Part shown: positions 1-9,029 of the stretch, in pieces
Position numbering within the stretch: position 1 is the first letter of the stretch
How the letters are laid out: the number at the start of each line of letters is the position of its first letter
Origin: Palleronia sp. LCG004
GTDB taxonomy: Bacteria; Pseudomonadota; Alphaproteobacteria; Rhodobacterales; Rhodobacteraceae
Length of the DNA: 64,000 nucleotides
Reading direction: 5' to 3'
Assembly (NCBI RefSeq): GCF_032931615.1
Contig: NZ_CP136759.1
Span: 2,608,501 to 2,672,500 of the forward strand
Position numbers and translations under genes: made by a program
Notes under the pieces: model-generated
Told to the model about the DNA's origin: nothing
The model's database searches: none
Seen by the model: the letters and a program-made list of their open reading frames with translations, nothing else

Positions 1-700
1 CGTCGTCGTCGCGCACCACGATCAGCCGCTGGCACCAGTAGCGTTCCCCGTCTGCGCGCTGCTCCCACCCCTCGTGAAGGTGCCAGCCATCGCGGGCGGC
101 GACGCCGAACTGATCCTCGACGCTTTCGGCACCGGGCTCGTTCTCGCCGGAATGCACGAGAATGTCCTTGACGGAATGGCCGATCACGGTGTCGAAGCCG
201 CGCCGGCTCTGCCGCAGGAAGGACGCGTTGGCCGAGATGACGGTCAGGTCGCCCGAGACGACGACGACCCCGAAATCGTTGATCCCGTCGATCAGCGCGG
301 AGAACCACGTATCGGCCTGGCGCAGGCGATGTTCGCGCGTCACCTCGTCTGTGATATCCCCGAGCGTGGCCATGAAGCGGTCGGGCCCGAGCTTGACGAG
401 AGAGCACGACAGGACCTGCGGACGCCCCTTCCTGCGCCTTTCCGCGAGGTCCACGAAGATGCGGTGATGGTCCCGGATGGTGCCGTGGCTGCCCGGAAAG
501 TTTCCGGCGATGCTGCGCAATTCGGGGGCAAAATTCTCCATCGCCGCGAAAAAGTTCACGCATGCGGCCGCACCCGCAAGCGGCATGAGGTGCTGCATGG
601 CATGCGGGTTGATCATCGAGATCTCGCCCGCGCCGTCGAACTCGATCAGCCCGACGGGACAGGCATAGAGGAATTGCAGAAGCTTCTCGTCGGTCGCCAT
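1..700 (-). CDS. PAS-domain signalling protein (3' end outside window)
   Basis: An open frame starts at an ATG at 700 and runs unbroken off the left edge, giving about 233 visible residues. I translated it by hand. It begins MATDEKLLQFLYACP and shows two PAS-like units: roughly residues 8-115, ending in a 'LGDITDEVTREHRL' linker, and roughly 130-230, starting 'FSALIDGINDFGVVVV'. The linker and the second unit resemble the sensory half of bacterial histidine kinases or diguanylate cyclases, but no output domain lies inside the window, so the output is unknown. The start follows the stop of the PYP-like gene by 16 bases, with GGGAG just upstream, so the two genes are probably co-transcribed and may act together. 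No transmembrane segment is visible, suggesting a cytoplasmic sensor. Confidence 0.75.
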   Translation of the reverse strand, partial: MATDEKLLQFLYACPVGLIEFDGAGEISMINPHAMQHLMPLAGAAACVNFFAAMENFAPELRSIAGNFPGSHGTIRDHHRIFVDLAERRRKGRPQVLSCSLVKLGPDRFMATLGDITDEVTREHRLRQADTWFSALIDGINDFGVVVVSGDLTVISANASFLRQSRRGFDTVIGHSVKDILVHSGENEPGAESVEDQFGVAARDGWHLHEGWEQRADGERYWCQRLIVVRDDD

Positions 701-716
701 CGGTTCGGACTCCCGG

Positions 717-1085
717 TCAGCGTTCCACGAGGACGTAGCGCCGCGCGATCGAGCCCGATGCGAGGAGACGCAGGCGTACCCGCTGCGGGCGCATCCTGAG
801 CGTCAGGATGAACGGCACGATATCGTCGATCTCGGGTTCGTCCTCGAACCGCTGGGCGACCATGAAATTGTTCATGCACTGGCCGATCGTCTCGAAGAAG
901 GGCACACCGATGACCGAGCTCGGCTCCACGCCCGACAGCCGCGATTCGGTTGCGTTGTAGACGTCGGCACGTCCGTCCGGGCCGATTCCGATCACCCCGA
1001 ACGGAAGATCGTCGCGCGTCGCGCCGTCCATCGCGTCGAGATCCGCGAGGGTGACCGTTTCGAACTGGAATGCGTAATCAAGCAT
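717..1085 (-). CDS. pyp: Photoactive yellow protein homologue (PYP-type PAS domain)
   Basis: This 122-residue single-domain PAS protein is close in length to Halorhodospira PYP (125 residues). Aligned by eye to PYP, the chromophore-binding Cys69 corresponds to Cys70 ('FFETIGQC'), Tyr42 to Tyr43 and Glu46 to Glu47 ('VYNATE'), and Met100 to Met98 ('LRMRPQ'). Thr50 is replaced by Ser51 and Arg52 by Val53. Known PYPs bind p-coumaric acid through the Cys thioester and sense blue light. The retained Cys, Tyr and Glu make the same chemistry possible here, but no tyrosine ammonia-lyase or coumarate ligase gene is in the window. The start has GGAGATGA upstream. The next gene on the same strand is a PAS protein that may be the partner. 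A PYP-derived PAS domain with another ligand is the alternative. Confidence 0.72.
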   Translation of the reverse strand: MLDYAFQFETVTLADLDAMDGATRDDLPFGVIGIGPDGRADVYNATESRLSGVEPSSVIGVPFFETIGQCMNNFMVAQRFEDEPEIDDIVPFILTLRMRPQRVRLRLLASGSIARRYVLVER

Positions 1086-1201
1086 GGCTCATCTCCGTTT
1101 GCGGCCTTATGCAGATCAGAGGTTTACGCCCGATGAAGAGCCTCCCGACCGGTCCGAAAGGTCGGGATCACCGGCCCCGTCCCTTGCAGATCGGATCCAG
1201 C

Positions 1202-1642
1202 ATGAAGACCATTCTCGTCCTGAACGGCCCCAACCTGAACCTGCTCGGCAAGCGCCAGCCTCACATCTACGGCCACGAGACACTCGAAGATGTCGAACGG
1301 CTCTGTTCCGCGGCCTGCGCGGACGGCTTCGGCGTGCGCCTTCTGCAATCGAACCATGAGGGCCAGATCGTCGACTGGATCCACGAAGCGCGCGAGACGA
1401 CCTGCGGCATCGCCATCAACGCCGGCGCGTTCACACACACCTCGGTCGCGATTCTCGATGCGCTTCACGCCTACGAGCCGCCGGTCATCGAGGTGCATGT
1501 GAGCCAGGTCCACAGGCGCGAGGCGTTCCGGCACCATTCCTATATCTCGCAGCGCGCGGACGGGGTGATCGCGGGGTTCGGCCTGGAAGGATATGTCGCG
1601 GCGATACGCCGGATCTGCCAGCTCGCATCCGACAAAGGCTGA
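1202..1642 (+). CDS. aroQ: 3-dehydroquinate dehydratase, type II
   Basis: This 146-residue enzyme is the usual size for the dodecameric type II dehydroquinase, which converts 3-dehydroquinate to 3-dehydroshikimate in the cytoplasm (shikimate pathway). The N-terminal '[18 protein letters not shown]' contains the catalytic Tyr, '[10 protein letters not shown]' is the substrate loop, and 'IEVHVSQVH' followed by '[11 protein letters not shown]' carries the catalytic His and the active-site Arg. I chose the ATG at 1202 because the conserved '[11 protein letters not shown]' start lies there. Upstream in-frame sequence does not resemble the family. The gene is transcribed divergently from the PYP gene. 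An 8-bp inverted repeat (1143-1150 with 1160-1167) lies in its leader, and I assign it no function. No other shikimate gene is adjacent; aroE is far away at 48.1 kb. Confidence 0.95.
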   Translation: MKTILVLNGPNLNLLGKRQPHIYGHETLEDVERLCSAACADGFGVRLLQSNHEGQIVDWIHEARETTCGIAINAGAFTHTSVAILDALHAYEPPVIEVHVSQVHRREAFRHHSYISQRADGVIAGFGLEGYVAAIRRICQLASDKG

Positions 1643-1870
1643 CGGCGGCGGATCCATCCGGATCCGATCATCGTATCGCACCCACGCGCCACCATCGCAT
1701 CGGTACGGTCATCGTGCGTGCCGATTCAGGCCCCGGAGCCGTGCAGCATCGCGGTTCAGAGCCCGCCCGGTATCCGATGGCACGTCGTGCTGCAGACGGG
1801 CCGAGCCGCAATGCCGGCTCCGCCCGCGCCGAAAATCGCCACGGCCCTGCACAGCGGGTTCACCTTCGAA

Positions 1871-1896
1871 CGGGCTCCGTCAGACGACGGAGCCCG
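1871..1896. terminator. Bidirectional hairpin terminator between aroQ and binding-protein gene
   Basis: A perfect 11-bp inverted repeat (CGGGCTCCGTC, loop AGAC, GACGGAGCCCG) lies between two convergent genes. It starts 229 bases after the aroQ stop and ends 16 bases after the stop of the minus-strand binding-protein gene. Short T-rich flanks follow on both strands (TTCT on plus, TTCG on minus). The closeness to the minus-strand gene suggests it mainly ends that transcript. The remaining 228 bases after aroQ hold no convincing gene. Confidence 0.7.
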
Positions 1897-1912
1897 TTCT
1901 CGGGCCGCGTGC

Positions 1913-3427
1913 TCATTCCTCGAGGCGTACGCCCTCGAGCCTGATCCTCCCGTCGGGATAGGGCGTGAAGCCCGTCAGGTCGTCCCGCATCGCCCAGAGC
2001 CATGTCGGGTGATAGAGATAGACGAGCGGTGCCTCCTCCACGAGGATGTCGCGCGCCTGGTCGTAGAGCGACTTGCGTTCCTCCGTCACGGTCGTGGCAC
2101 GTGCGGCGTCGAGGATGCGGTCGACCTCCGGGTTCGAGTAATGCGCGTCGTTGATGCCGCCGCCCGTCGTGACGAACTGGTGCAGGTTGGCGGACGGATC
2201 GACATATCCCGACCAGCCCACCTGGCTTGCCGTGAAGTCGCCGGCCGTCTGGTCCTGCAGCATGGTCGCGAATTCCTTGGCGGTGATGCGGATGTCGATT
2301 CCGGCCTCGGATGCCATGGCCTGCACGACCTGCATGAGTTGCATGGGCTCGGTCGTGTTGGGGACCTGTACCTCGAGCGCGATGCCGTCGGGATATCCGG
2401 CCTCGGACAACAGCTCGCGCGCGTGCTCCACGTCGCGGGCAGGTGCCGGATGATCGGCATCGAACCATGGGGATTCGGGCGACGGAGGCTGGTTGGCGGG
2501 GGTGAAGGCCCCCTCGAACACGACCTGGTTGAGCACATCGCGATCCACCGCATAACTCAGCGCGCGCCTGAGGCGGGCATCGTTGCCCCACGGATTGTCG
2601 CCGGCGGGGCCATTGTCGATGTTGAACGTGATGCCCTGGTACCCGAGCGAGGTCACGCTCTCGACAATGATGCCGGAATCGCCCTCGACCTGAGCCAGAT
2701 CGCTGGCCGCCAGCCGTTCCAGAAGGTCGATATCGCCCGATTGCAGATTCGCGAGGCGAACGGTCGTGTCGGGGATCGGCAGGAACGTCACCCCGTCGAG
2801 ATGGATCTCGTCCGCGTTCCAGTACTCGTCGTAGCGGCTGAGCGAGATGCGGTCCTGCGCGACACGGTCCTCGAACCGGAAGGGCCCCGAGCAGACGGGA
2901 GCAAGCCCGAAATCGGCCCCCGCCTCGCGCGCGGCGGTCGGCGAGATCATCATGCCGGGGCGGTTCGCCATCTCGGACAGGACCGCCGCGTCGGGTTGCT
3001 CGAGGTCGATGCGGATCTCGTGGGGGCCGAGAACCTCGGTCCCCGAGACGGAGGCCAGATCCGACTTGCGGCGGCTTTCCTCAAGCGTCAGCGAGCGGTC
3101 GATGTTGTAGGCGACGGCCTCGGCGTCGAAGGGAGTTCCGTCATGGAAGGTTACGTCCTCGCGCAGGGTGAAGGTCAGCGCGGTGCCGTCGTCGTTCCAG
3201 GACCATTCGGTCGCGAGCTGCGGCACGAGCTCGAGATCGGGAGAGATATCGACGAGCTTGTCGCAAAGCGACGTGAACACGATCTCGCCCACGAATGTTC
3301 GGGACTGGTCGGGATCGAGGACATCCGCATCCGATTGCAGCCCGACGCGCAGCGTCTGGGCGTGCAGCGCCCCCGCTGCGGTCAGTGCAAGGCAGGAGGC
3401 AAGGGCGATCGGTCGCAACGACGGCAT
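1913..3427 (-). CDS. ABC transporter substrate-binding protein, peptide/nickel family (paralogue 1)
   Basis: This 504-residue periplasmic solute-binding protein belongs to family 5 (SBP_bac_5, DppA/OppA type). It starts with a signal peptide, MPSLRPIALASCLALTAAG followed by ALHAQ, with predicted cleavage after the AQ. The conserved 'DPDQSRTF', 'CDKLVDI', '[12 protein letters not shown]' and 'VCSGPF' blocks are present. The start at 3427 has AAAGGA eight bases upstream. It is strikingly similar along its whole length to the two binding proteins at 5.9-9.0 kb, so the three are recent paralogues. It is transcribed away from the transporter operon and has its own terminator. Its ligand cannot be read from sequence. 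Family members bind di- or oligopeptides, glutathione, opines or nickel complexes. Confidence 0.9.
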   Translation of the reverse strand: MPSLRPIALASCLALTAAGALHAQTLRVGLQSDADVLDPDQSRTFVGEIVFTSLCDKLVDISPDLELVPQLATEWSWNDDGTALTFTLREDVTFHDGTPFDAEAVAYNIDRSLTLEESRRKSDLASVSGTEVLGPHEIRIDLEQPDAAVLSEMANRPGMMISPTAAREAGADFGLAPVCSGPFRFEDRVAQDRISLSRYDEYWNADEIHLDGVTFLPIPDTTVRLANLQSGDIDLLERLAASDLAQVEGDSGIIVESVTSLGYQGITFNIDNGPAGDNPWGNDARLRRALSYAVDRDVLNQVVFEGAFTPANQPPSPESPWFDADHPAPARDVEHARELLSEAGYPDGIALEVQVPNTTEPMQLMQVVQAMASEAGIDIRITAKEFATMLQDQTAGDFTASQVGWSGYVDPSANLHQFVTTGGGINDAHYSNPEVDRILDAARATTVTEERKSLYDQARDILVEEAPLVYLYHPTWLWAMRDDLTGFTPYPDGRIRLEGVRLEE

Positions 3428-3778
3428 GACGAAATCCTTTCCGGTCTGTTCGGCAACATACCAATCCTGCATTGGTTCGCCCGTCTGCCAAACGGAAAAG
3501 AAGACATTACCCCCGTATCGCCCTACATTTTCGACTTCCAGGGAGGCAACTTCGCTGCATTTTTCATCGCTATGCCGCATGCCACGCCGATCCGATCATT
3601 TGCCCGGCCCGTATCGATTGATAGAGATTTGGCATCTCACGCGCTTTAACAGACACAATCTGCCTATCCTGGCATCATTTCGACCGGTTTCTCGGCGTAT
3701 CTGCCCGATCGCCATCCTCAGTGCCGGTAGTTGTTGACGCCGCTCATCCGCGCGGACAAGGATTGGACCAATCACAGA
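3428..3778. promoter_or_regulatory. Divergent control region of the transporter cluster
   Basis: This 351-bp gap separates the minus-strand binding-protein gene from the plus-strand ATPase gene and is visibly richer in A and T than its neighbours. It must hold both promoters. I see no convincing gene inside. A short inverted repeat, ACCAAT-5-ATTGGT at 3460-3476, lies 33 bases upstream of the minus-strand start and is a candidate operator. I could not define clear -35 and -10 boxes for either direction. The GntR-type regulator encoded in the operon is the obvious candidate to bind here. Confidence 0.45.
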
Positions 3779-4801
3779 ATGGTCCGGCTCTTGATCCAGA
3801 ATTCCACATCCCCCGACGACGCGCCCCTCCTCAAGGTCCGATCGCTCAGCCTCGGCTTCGCGGGTTCCGGAACCGATCTGCTGAAGGGCGTGCGGTATTC
3901 GGTCAAGGCCGGCGAGACGCTGTGCCTCGTCGGTGAATCGGGATGCGGAAAGAGCGTGAGTTCGCTGGCCGTCATGGGGCTCCTGCCGCGCGATCAGGTC
4001 CGCATCTCCGAGGCGGATATCCGGTTCCGCGGCAAACCCTACGACCTGAAGGATATCACGTCGCTGCGCCGTCATCGCGGCGACGACATCGCGATGATCT
4101 TCCAGGAGCCGATGTCGTCGTTGAACCCCACGTTCCGGATCGGCGACCAGATCTCCGAGGCCGTGCTCGCGCATCGCGACGTGTCGAAAGCCGCGGCACG
4201 CGAACGTGCGCTCGAGATGCTGCGCCGGGTCGGCATCCCCGCCCCGGAGGCGCGGATGAGCGAATATCCCTATCAGCTGTCCGGCGGCATGCGGCAGCGC
4301 GTAATGATCGCCATGGCGCTTGCCAACAATCCCGCGCTCCTCATCGCGGACGAACCCACGACCGCGCTCGACGTGACGATCCAGAACCAGATCCTTGACC
4401 TCATCCGCGATCTCCAGCGTGAGACGGGCATGGGCACGATCATGATCACCCACGATCTCGGCGTCGTCGCCGAGATCGCCGACAGCGTGGCGGTCATGTA
4501 TGCGGGCACCATCGTCGAGTCGGGACCGGCCGAGCGGATCTTCAACGACCCGCAGCATCCCTACACGATCGGGCTCATGTCCTCGATGCCACGCCTTTCG
4601 GGCCCGCGCGAACGGCTGAGCACGGTTCCGGGAACCGTCCCCACGGTCGAGACGATGCCACCGGGCTGCCGGTTCTCCTCGCGCTGTCCCTTTGCGCAAC
4701 CGATCTGCAACGACCCGCCCCCCGATCGCGATTTCGGCCACGGGCACCGGGCGCTCTGCCATTTCGCCCCCCTCGAGACGCGGCTGGAGCGGATCGCATG
4801 A
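3779..4801 (+). CDS. Peptide ABC transporter ATPase, DppD/OppD type
   Basis: This 340-residue ATPase subunit powers uptake through the two permeases encoded downstream. It has Walker A 'GESGCGKS', the Q-loop '[11 protein letters not shown]', the ABC signature 'LSGGMRQR', Walker B '[13 protein letters not shown]' and the H-loop 'ITHDLGV'. The C-terminal oligopeptide-type extension carries a cysteine cluster ('[14 protein letters not shown]') that in some family members binds an iron-sulphur cluster. I prefer the ATG at 3779. A TTG at 3731 would add 16 residues unlike the family. The 3' end overlaps the next ATPase gene by four bases (ATGA), so the two are translationally coupled. DppD and DppF proteins normally form a heterodimer. 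Confidence 0.93.
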   Translation: MVRLLIQNSTSPDDAPLLKVRSLSLGFAGSGTDLLKGVRYSVKAGETLCLVGESGCGKSVSSLAVMGLLPRDQVRISEADIRFRGKPYDLKDITSLRRHRGDDIAMIFQEPMSSLNPTFRIGDQISEAVLAHRDVSKAAARERALEMLRRVGIPAPEARMSEYPYQLSGGMRQRVMIAMALANNPALLIADEPTTALDVTIQNQILDLIRDLQRETGMGTIMITHDLGVVAEIADSVAVMYAGTIVESGPAERIFNDPQHPYTIGLMSSMPRLSGPRERLSTVPGTVPTVETMPPGCRFSSRCPFAQPICNDPPPDRDFGHGHRALCHFAPLETRLERIA

Positions 4802-5916
4802 GCGAGACCATCCTCACCGCGCTGAACCTCAGTCGTCACTTCAAGGTGGGCGGATCGCTCTTCAAGAAGGCCAACACGCTGCGCGCCGTCGACGACGTCT
4901 CGCTGACCGTCCGGCAGGGCGAGACGCTGGCCATCGTGGGTGAATCGGGCTGCGGGAAATCGACGCTCGCACGGATGTTGATGCGGCTGATCCCGCCCAG
5001 TTCGGGACAGATGACGTTCCAGGGCCGCCAGATCGACGATGCCGAGGGGCGGACGCTTACCGAACTGCGTCGCGACATGCAGTTCATCTTCCAGGACCCG
5101 TTCAGCTCGCTCAATCCCCGCGCGACGGTCGGGCGGTTGGTCGGAGAGCCGATCGAGACCCACGAGCCTGGCCTCACGGCCGCCGAACGCCGCCGCAAGG
5201 TCGCGGAACTGCTGCGGCAGGTCGGCCTCAGGGCAGAGCATGCCGATCGGTATCCGCACGAATTCTCCGGCGGTCAGCGTCAGCGCATCGGCATCGCCCG
5301 GGCGCTCGCCTCGGGTCCGAAGCTGATCATCGGGGACGAGCCGGTCTCGGCGCTCGACGTGTCGGTTCAGGCGCAGGTGATCAACCTGCTCGCGGATCTG
5401 CGCGACCGGCTGGGCCTGACGCTCGTCATCATCGCGCACGATCTGGCCGTGATCCGCCACATGAGCGATCGCGTCGCGGTCATGTATCTCGGCAAGATCG
5501 TCGAGGAGGGGCCGACCGACGAGATCTTCGCCAATCCACGTCACCCATATACGATGGCGCTCCTCTCGGCGATCCCGGTCGCCGAATACGGCCGAACCCG
5601 CAGGCAGATCGCGCTCGAGGGCGAGATCCCGAGCCCGGTGAACCCGCCCTCGGGGTGCCGATTTCACACCCGCTGCCCCTTCGCGCGCGAGGATTGCCGC
5701 AGGGATGTCCCCGAGATGCGCAAGACCGGCCTGGCGCCGGGTCACCGGGCCGCCTGCCACCACTTCGAGGAGATCGCCGAGCGCGCGCCAGTAGACCCGA
5801 TCCCCGAGGGGACCGGACGCACTGACGGGGCCGCACGCCGCTTCGCCCTTTATGCCGACGCCATCGCGGGGACCGGCACGCGGCCCCTTGAGACACCGAC
5901 GGAGGAAAATCCATGA
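4798..5916 (+). CDS. Peptide ABC transporter ATPase, DppF/OppF type
   Basis: This 372-residue partner ATPase has Walker A '[14 protein letters not shown]', the Q-loop '[12 protein letters not shown]', the signature '[15 protein letters not shown]', Walker B '[13 protein letters not shown]' and the H-loop 'IAHDLAV'. The C-terminal part has the '[14 protein letters not shown]' cysteine cluster, followed by a tail of roughly 60 residues with no clear family match. It overlaps the gene before it and the binding-protein gene after it by four bases each (ATGA), so it lies inside a tight operon. It should pair with the DppD-type subunit on the cytoplasmic face of the permeases. Confidence 0.93.
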   Translation: MSETILTALNLSRHFKVGGSLFKKANTLRAVDDVSLTVRQGETLAIVGESGCGKSTLARMLMRLIPPSSGQMTFQGRQIDDAEGRTLTELRRDMQFIFQDPFSSLNPRATVGRLVGEPIETHEPGLTAAERRRKVAELLRQVGLRAEHADRYPHEFSGGQRQRIGIARALASGPKLIIGDEPVSALDVSVQAQVINLLADLRDRLGLTLVIIAHDLAVIRHMSDRVAVMYLGKIVEEGPTDEIFANPRHPYTMALLSAIPVAEYGRTRRQIALEGEIPSPVNPPSGCRFHTRCPFAREDCRRDVPEMRKTGLAPGHRAACHHFEEIAERAPVDPIPEGTGRTDGAARRFALYADAIAGTGTRPLETPTEENP

Positions 5917-7424
5917 AACGCGCCCGCCTTCCCATCGCCGCCGCCCTTCTGGGGGCCTCCGCATTCGCTGCGACGGCTCAGGACCTGACCATCGCGCTTC
6001 AATCCGACCCCGACACGCTCGATCCCGATCCGAACCGGTCCTTCGTCGGGCGGATCGTGCTCGCCGCGCTCTGCGACAAGCTCGTCGACATTTCGCCCGA
6101 GCTCGACATCGTGCCGCAGCTCGCGACCGACTGGACATGGTCCGACGACGAAAGCGCGATCACCTTCCAGCTCCGCGAAGACGTGACCTTTCACGATGGC
6201 ACCCCCTTCGACGCCGAGGCGGTCAAGTGGAACATCGAGCGGTCGCAGAATCTCGACGTCAGCCAGCGAAAGACCGAGATCGAGACCATCGCCTCGGTCG
6301 AGGTGGTGGGCCCGCACGAGGTGCGGTTCGATCTCACTTCCCCCGATGCGGCGCTGCTGGCGCAGCTGACCGACCGGGCCGGCATGATGATCTCGCCCAG
6401 CGCGGCCAAGGACGCGGGCGAGGATTTTGGTCTCGCCCCGGTCTGTTCGGGGCCCTTCACCTTCGAGAACCGCGTCGCGCAGGACCGGATCGAGCTTGCC
6501 CGCTATGACGATTACTGGAACGCGGACGAGATCCACTTCGACAGCGTGACCTATCTCCCGATCCCCGACACCACGGTCAGGCTCGCCAACCTCCTGGCGG
6601 GCGATGTGGACATCATCGAACGCCTGGCCGCGACGGATCTGGAGCAGGCCCGGCAGGACCCGCAGGTGAATGTCGAGCTCATCACCTCGCTGGGCTACCA
6701 GGGGCTGACCTTCAACCTCGCGAACGGCCCGCAGGGCGACGAGCCGTGGGGCAGCGACAAGCGTCTTCGTCAGGCGCTGAACCTCTCGATCGACCGCGAG
6801 GCACTGAACCAAGTGGTCTTCGACGGGGCTTTTGCCGGTGCGATCCAGCCCTTCGACCCCTCCTCTCCTTGGTTCGACGAGGCGACGCCCGTGCCCGAAC
6901 GCGACATCGAGGCCGCGCGCGCGTTGCTGGCCGAGGCGGGCTATCCCGACGGCATCACGCTCGAGGCGCAGGTTCCCAACAGCACCGAGGCGCAGCAGGT
7001 GATGCAGGTCGTTCAGGCCATGGCGTCCGAGGCCGGCATCCGGATCGAGCTGGTTTCCAAGGAATTCGCCACCATCCTCGCAGATCAGGCGCGCGGTGCC
7101 TTCACCGCCAGCCAGATCGGCTGGTCGGGCCGCATCGATCCCGACGGCAACCTCGCCACGTTCCTGAATTCCGAGGGCGGGCTCAACGATTCCGGCTTCG
7201 GCACCGAGGAGGTCGACGCGCTTCTGGCTCAGGCCCGCGAGACTTCTGATCGGGAAGAGCGCAAGGCGCTTTACGACCAGGTGCAGGCCATCGCCAACGA
7301 CGAGCTGCCGATCGTCTATCTCTACCATCGCGCGTGGGTCTATGCGCTCGACGACGCGATCGAGGGCTTCGTGCCCTATCCCGACGGGATCATCCGCCTC
7401 GAAGGCATCCGCCGCACGGAATGA
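5913..7424 (+). CDS. ABC transporter substrate-binding protein, peptide/nickel family (paralogue 2)
   Basis: This 503-residue periplasmic family 5 binding protein has a signal peptide ([15 protein letters not shown], then SAFAATAQ) with cleavage expected near AQ-DL. It shares long blocks with the proteins at 1.9 and 7.5 kb, including 'LCDKLVDI', 'VCSGPF' and '[14 protein letters not shown]'. The ribosome-binding site GGAGGAAA lies just before the ATG, inside the end of the ATPase gene. Having two binding proteins in tandem plus a divergent third for one set of permeases suggests that one channel serves several ligands. The ligand is unknown. Confidence 0.92.
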   Translation: MKRARLPIAAALLGASAFAATAQDLTIALQSDPDTLDPDPNRSFVGRIVLAALCDKLVDISPELDIVPQLATDWTWSDDESAITFQLREDVTFHDGTPFDAEAVKWNIERSQNLDVSQRKTEIETIASVEVVGPHEVRFDLTSPDAALLAQLTDRAGMMISPSAAKDAGEDFGLAPVCSGPFTFENRVAQDRIELARYDDYWNADEIHFDSVTYLPIPDTTVRLANLLAGDVDIIERLAATDLEQARQDPQVNVELITSLGYQGLTFNLANGPQGDEPWGSDKRLRQALNLSIDREALNQVVFDGAFAGAIQPFDPSSPWFDEATPVPERDIEAARALLAEAGYPDGITLEAQVPNSTEAQQVMQVVQAMASEAGIRIELVSKEFATILADQARGAFTASQIGWSGRIDPDGNLATFLNSEGGLNDSGFGTEEVDALLAQARETSDREERKALYDQVQAIANDELPIVYLYHRAWVYALDDAIEGFVPYPDGIIRLEGIRRTE

Positions 7425-7459
7425 CAAAAAACAAAAGACCCAACAGGAGAATACCGATT

Positions 7460-8974
7460 ATGAGACGCACTCTCCCACTCGCCGCGATCCTCCTCGGGGC
7501 GACGACGTTCGGATTGTCGGCGCAGGAGCTTCGCATCGGCCTGCAGGACGATCCGGACATCCTCGATCCCGACCAGTCGCGTACCTTCGTCGGACGGATC
7601 GTCTATGCCTCGCTCTGCGACAAGCTGGTCGACATCACGCCCGAGCTCAAGATCATCCCGCAGCTCGCGACCGAATGGTCGTGGAACGACGACGGCACCG
7701 AACTTACCATGTCGCTGCGCGAGGGCGTGACCTTCCATGACGGCACACCCTTCGATGCCGAAGCGGTGATCGCGAATATCGACCGCTCGCAAAACCTCGA
7801 GGAGAGTCGCCGCAAATCCGAGATCTCTTCGATCGAGAGCGTCGAGGCCGTCGACGATCTCACCGTCCGCATGACCCTTTCGGGACCCGACGCGACGCTT
7901 CTGTCGCAATTCGCCGACCGCGCCGGAATGATGCTGTCGCCCACCGCCTTCGAGGAGGCCGGGGCCGATTTCGGGCTCGAGCCGGTCTGTTCCGGCCCGT
8001 TCAGCTTCGTCGAGCGCGTGGCCCAGGACCGCATCGTGCTCGAAGCGTTCCCGGAGTACTGGAACGCCGATGAGATCATGCTGTCGGGCGTCACCTATCT
8101 GCCGATCCCCGATACGACGGTGCGGCTCGCCAATCTCCAGTCCGGCGATCTCGACATGATCGAGCGGCTCTCGGCGACCGATCTCGGACAGGCCGAAGGC
8201 GACCCGAACATCACCGTCGAACGCGCCACGTCTCTCGGCTACGACGCGATCACGTTCAACGTCGGCAATGGCGACCGCTCGGACAACCCGTTCGGGGTCG
8301 ATGGCGCGTTGCTGCGCCAGGCGCTCAGTGCCGCGATCGACCGTCAGGCGCTGAGCCAGGTGGTCTTCGACGGCGTCACGACGCCCGGTAACCAGCAATA
8401 TTCGCCCGGCAGCACCTTCTATGCCGCCGATTACCCCGTGCCCGAACGCGACGTGGAACGCGCGCGGGAGCTTCTGGCCGAGGCCGGCTATCCCGACGGT
8501 ATCTCGCTCGAGATCCAGGCACCGAACGACACCGATTCAATGCAGGTGATCCAGGTCATACAGGCGATGGCGAGCGAGGCGGGGATCGACATCTCGGTCA
8601 CGTCCAAGGAATTCGCGACCATGCTGTCGGACCAGACGGCGGGCGAATACACCGCCTCCCTCGTGGGGTGGTCCGGTCGCGTCGATCCCGACGGCAACAT
8701 CCACCAGTTCGTCACCACCGAGGGCGGGATCAACGATTCCGGCTATTCGGACCCCGAGGTCGACCGCCTTCTGGAGGCGGCACGCGAGACGAACGACACG
8801 GCGGAACGCCAGTCGCTCTATGCCGAGGCGCGGGGCATCATGAACGAGGACCTGCCGCTGGTCTATCTCTGGCACGACACGTGGCTCTGGGCGCTGAGCG
8901 ACCGGGTCGAAGGCTTCGTGCCCTATCCCGACGGAATGATCCGCCTCGAGGGCGTCTCGCTCTCCGACGGCTGA
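7460..8974 (+). CDS. ABC transporter substrate-binding protein, peptide/nickel family (paralogue 3)
   Basis: This 504-residue binding protein lies 35 bases after its paralogue. The start at 7460 has CAGGAGA nine bases upstream and opens a clear signal peptide (MRRTLPLAAILLGA, then TTFGLSAQ). An in-frame extension upstream is unlike the family and overlaps the preceding gene, so I rejected it. By eye it looks slightly closer to the divergent paralogue ('DPDQSRTFVG', '[10 protein letters not shown]') than to its tandem neighbour. A hairpin follows the stop, before the permease gene, which would favour more binding protein than permease. Confidence 0.92.
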   Translation: MRRTLPLAAILLGATTFGLSAQELRIGLQDDPDILDPDQSRTFVGRIVYASLCDKLVDITPELKIIPQLATEWSWNDDGTELTMSLREGVTFHDGTPFDAEAVIANIDRSQNLEESRRKSEISSIESVEAVDDLTVRMTLSGPDATLLSQFADRAGMMLSPTAFEEAGADFGLEPVCSGPFSFVERVAQDRIVLEAFPEYWNADEIMLSGVTYLPIPDTTVRLANLQSGDLDMIERLSATDLGQAEGDPNITVERATSLGYDAITFNVGNGDRSDNPFGVDGALLRQALSAAIDRQALSQVVFDGVTTPGNQQYSPGSTFYAADYPVPERDVERARELLAEAGYPDGISLEIQAPNDTDSMQVIQVIQAMASEAGIDISVTSKEFATMLSDQTAGEYTASLVGWSGRVDPDGNIHQFVTTEGGINDSGYSDPEVDRLLEAARETNDTAERQSLYAEARGIMNEDLPLVYLWHDTWLWALSDRVEGFVPYPDGMIRLEGVSLSDG

Positions 8975-8984
8975 ACGACGCCCC

Positions 8985-9007
8985 GGTCCCGCCGCGAGGG
9001 CGGGACC
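8985..9007 (+). terminator. Intra-operon hairpin after the binding-protein genes
   Basis: A 9-bp stem (GGTCCCGCC with GGCGGGACC, loop GCGAG) lies eleven bases after the third binding-protein stop and 22 bases before the permease start. No T-run follows. It therefore looks like an mRNA-stabilising or partly attenuating hairpin of the kind known between binding-protein and permease genes, rather than a full terminator. Confidence 0.55.
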
Positions 9008-9029
9008 GATCCTCCAGAAAGGCACGCCG

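Noticed and set aside
1718..3649. 643-codon plus-strand open frame opposite the first binding-protein gene
   Set aside because: The minus strand encodes a full family 5 binding protein with signal peptide; the plus frame has no family features.
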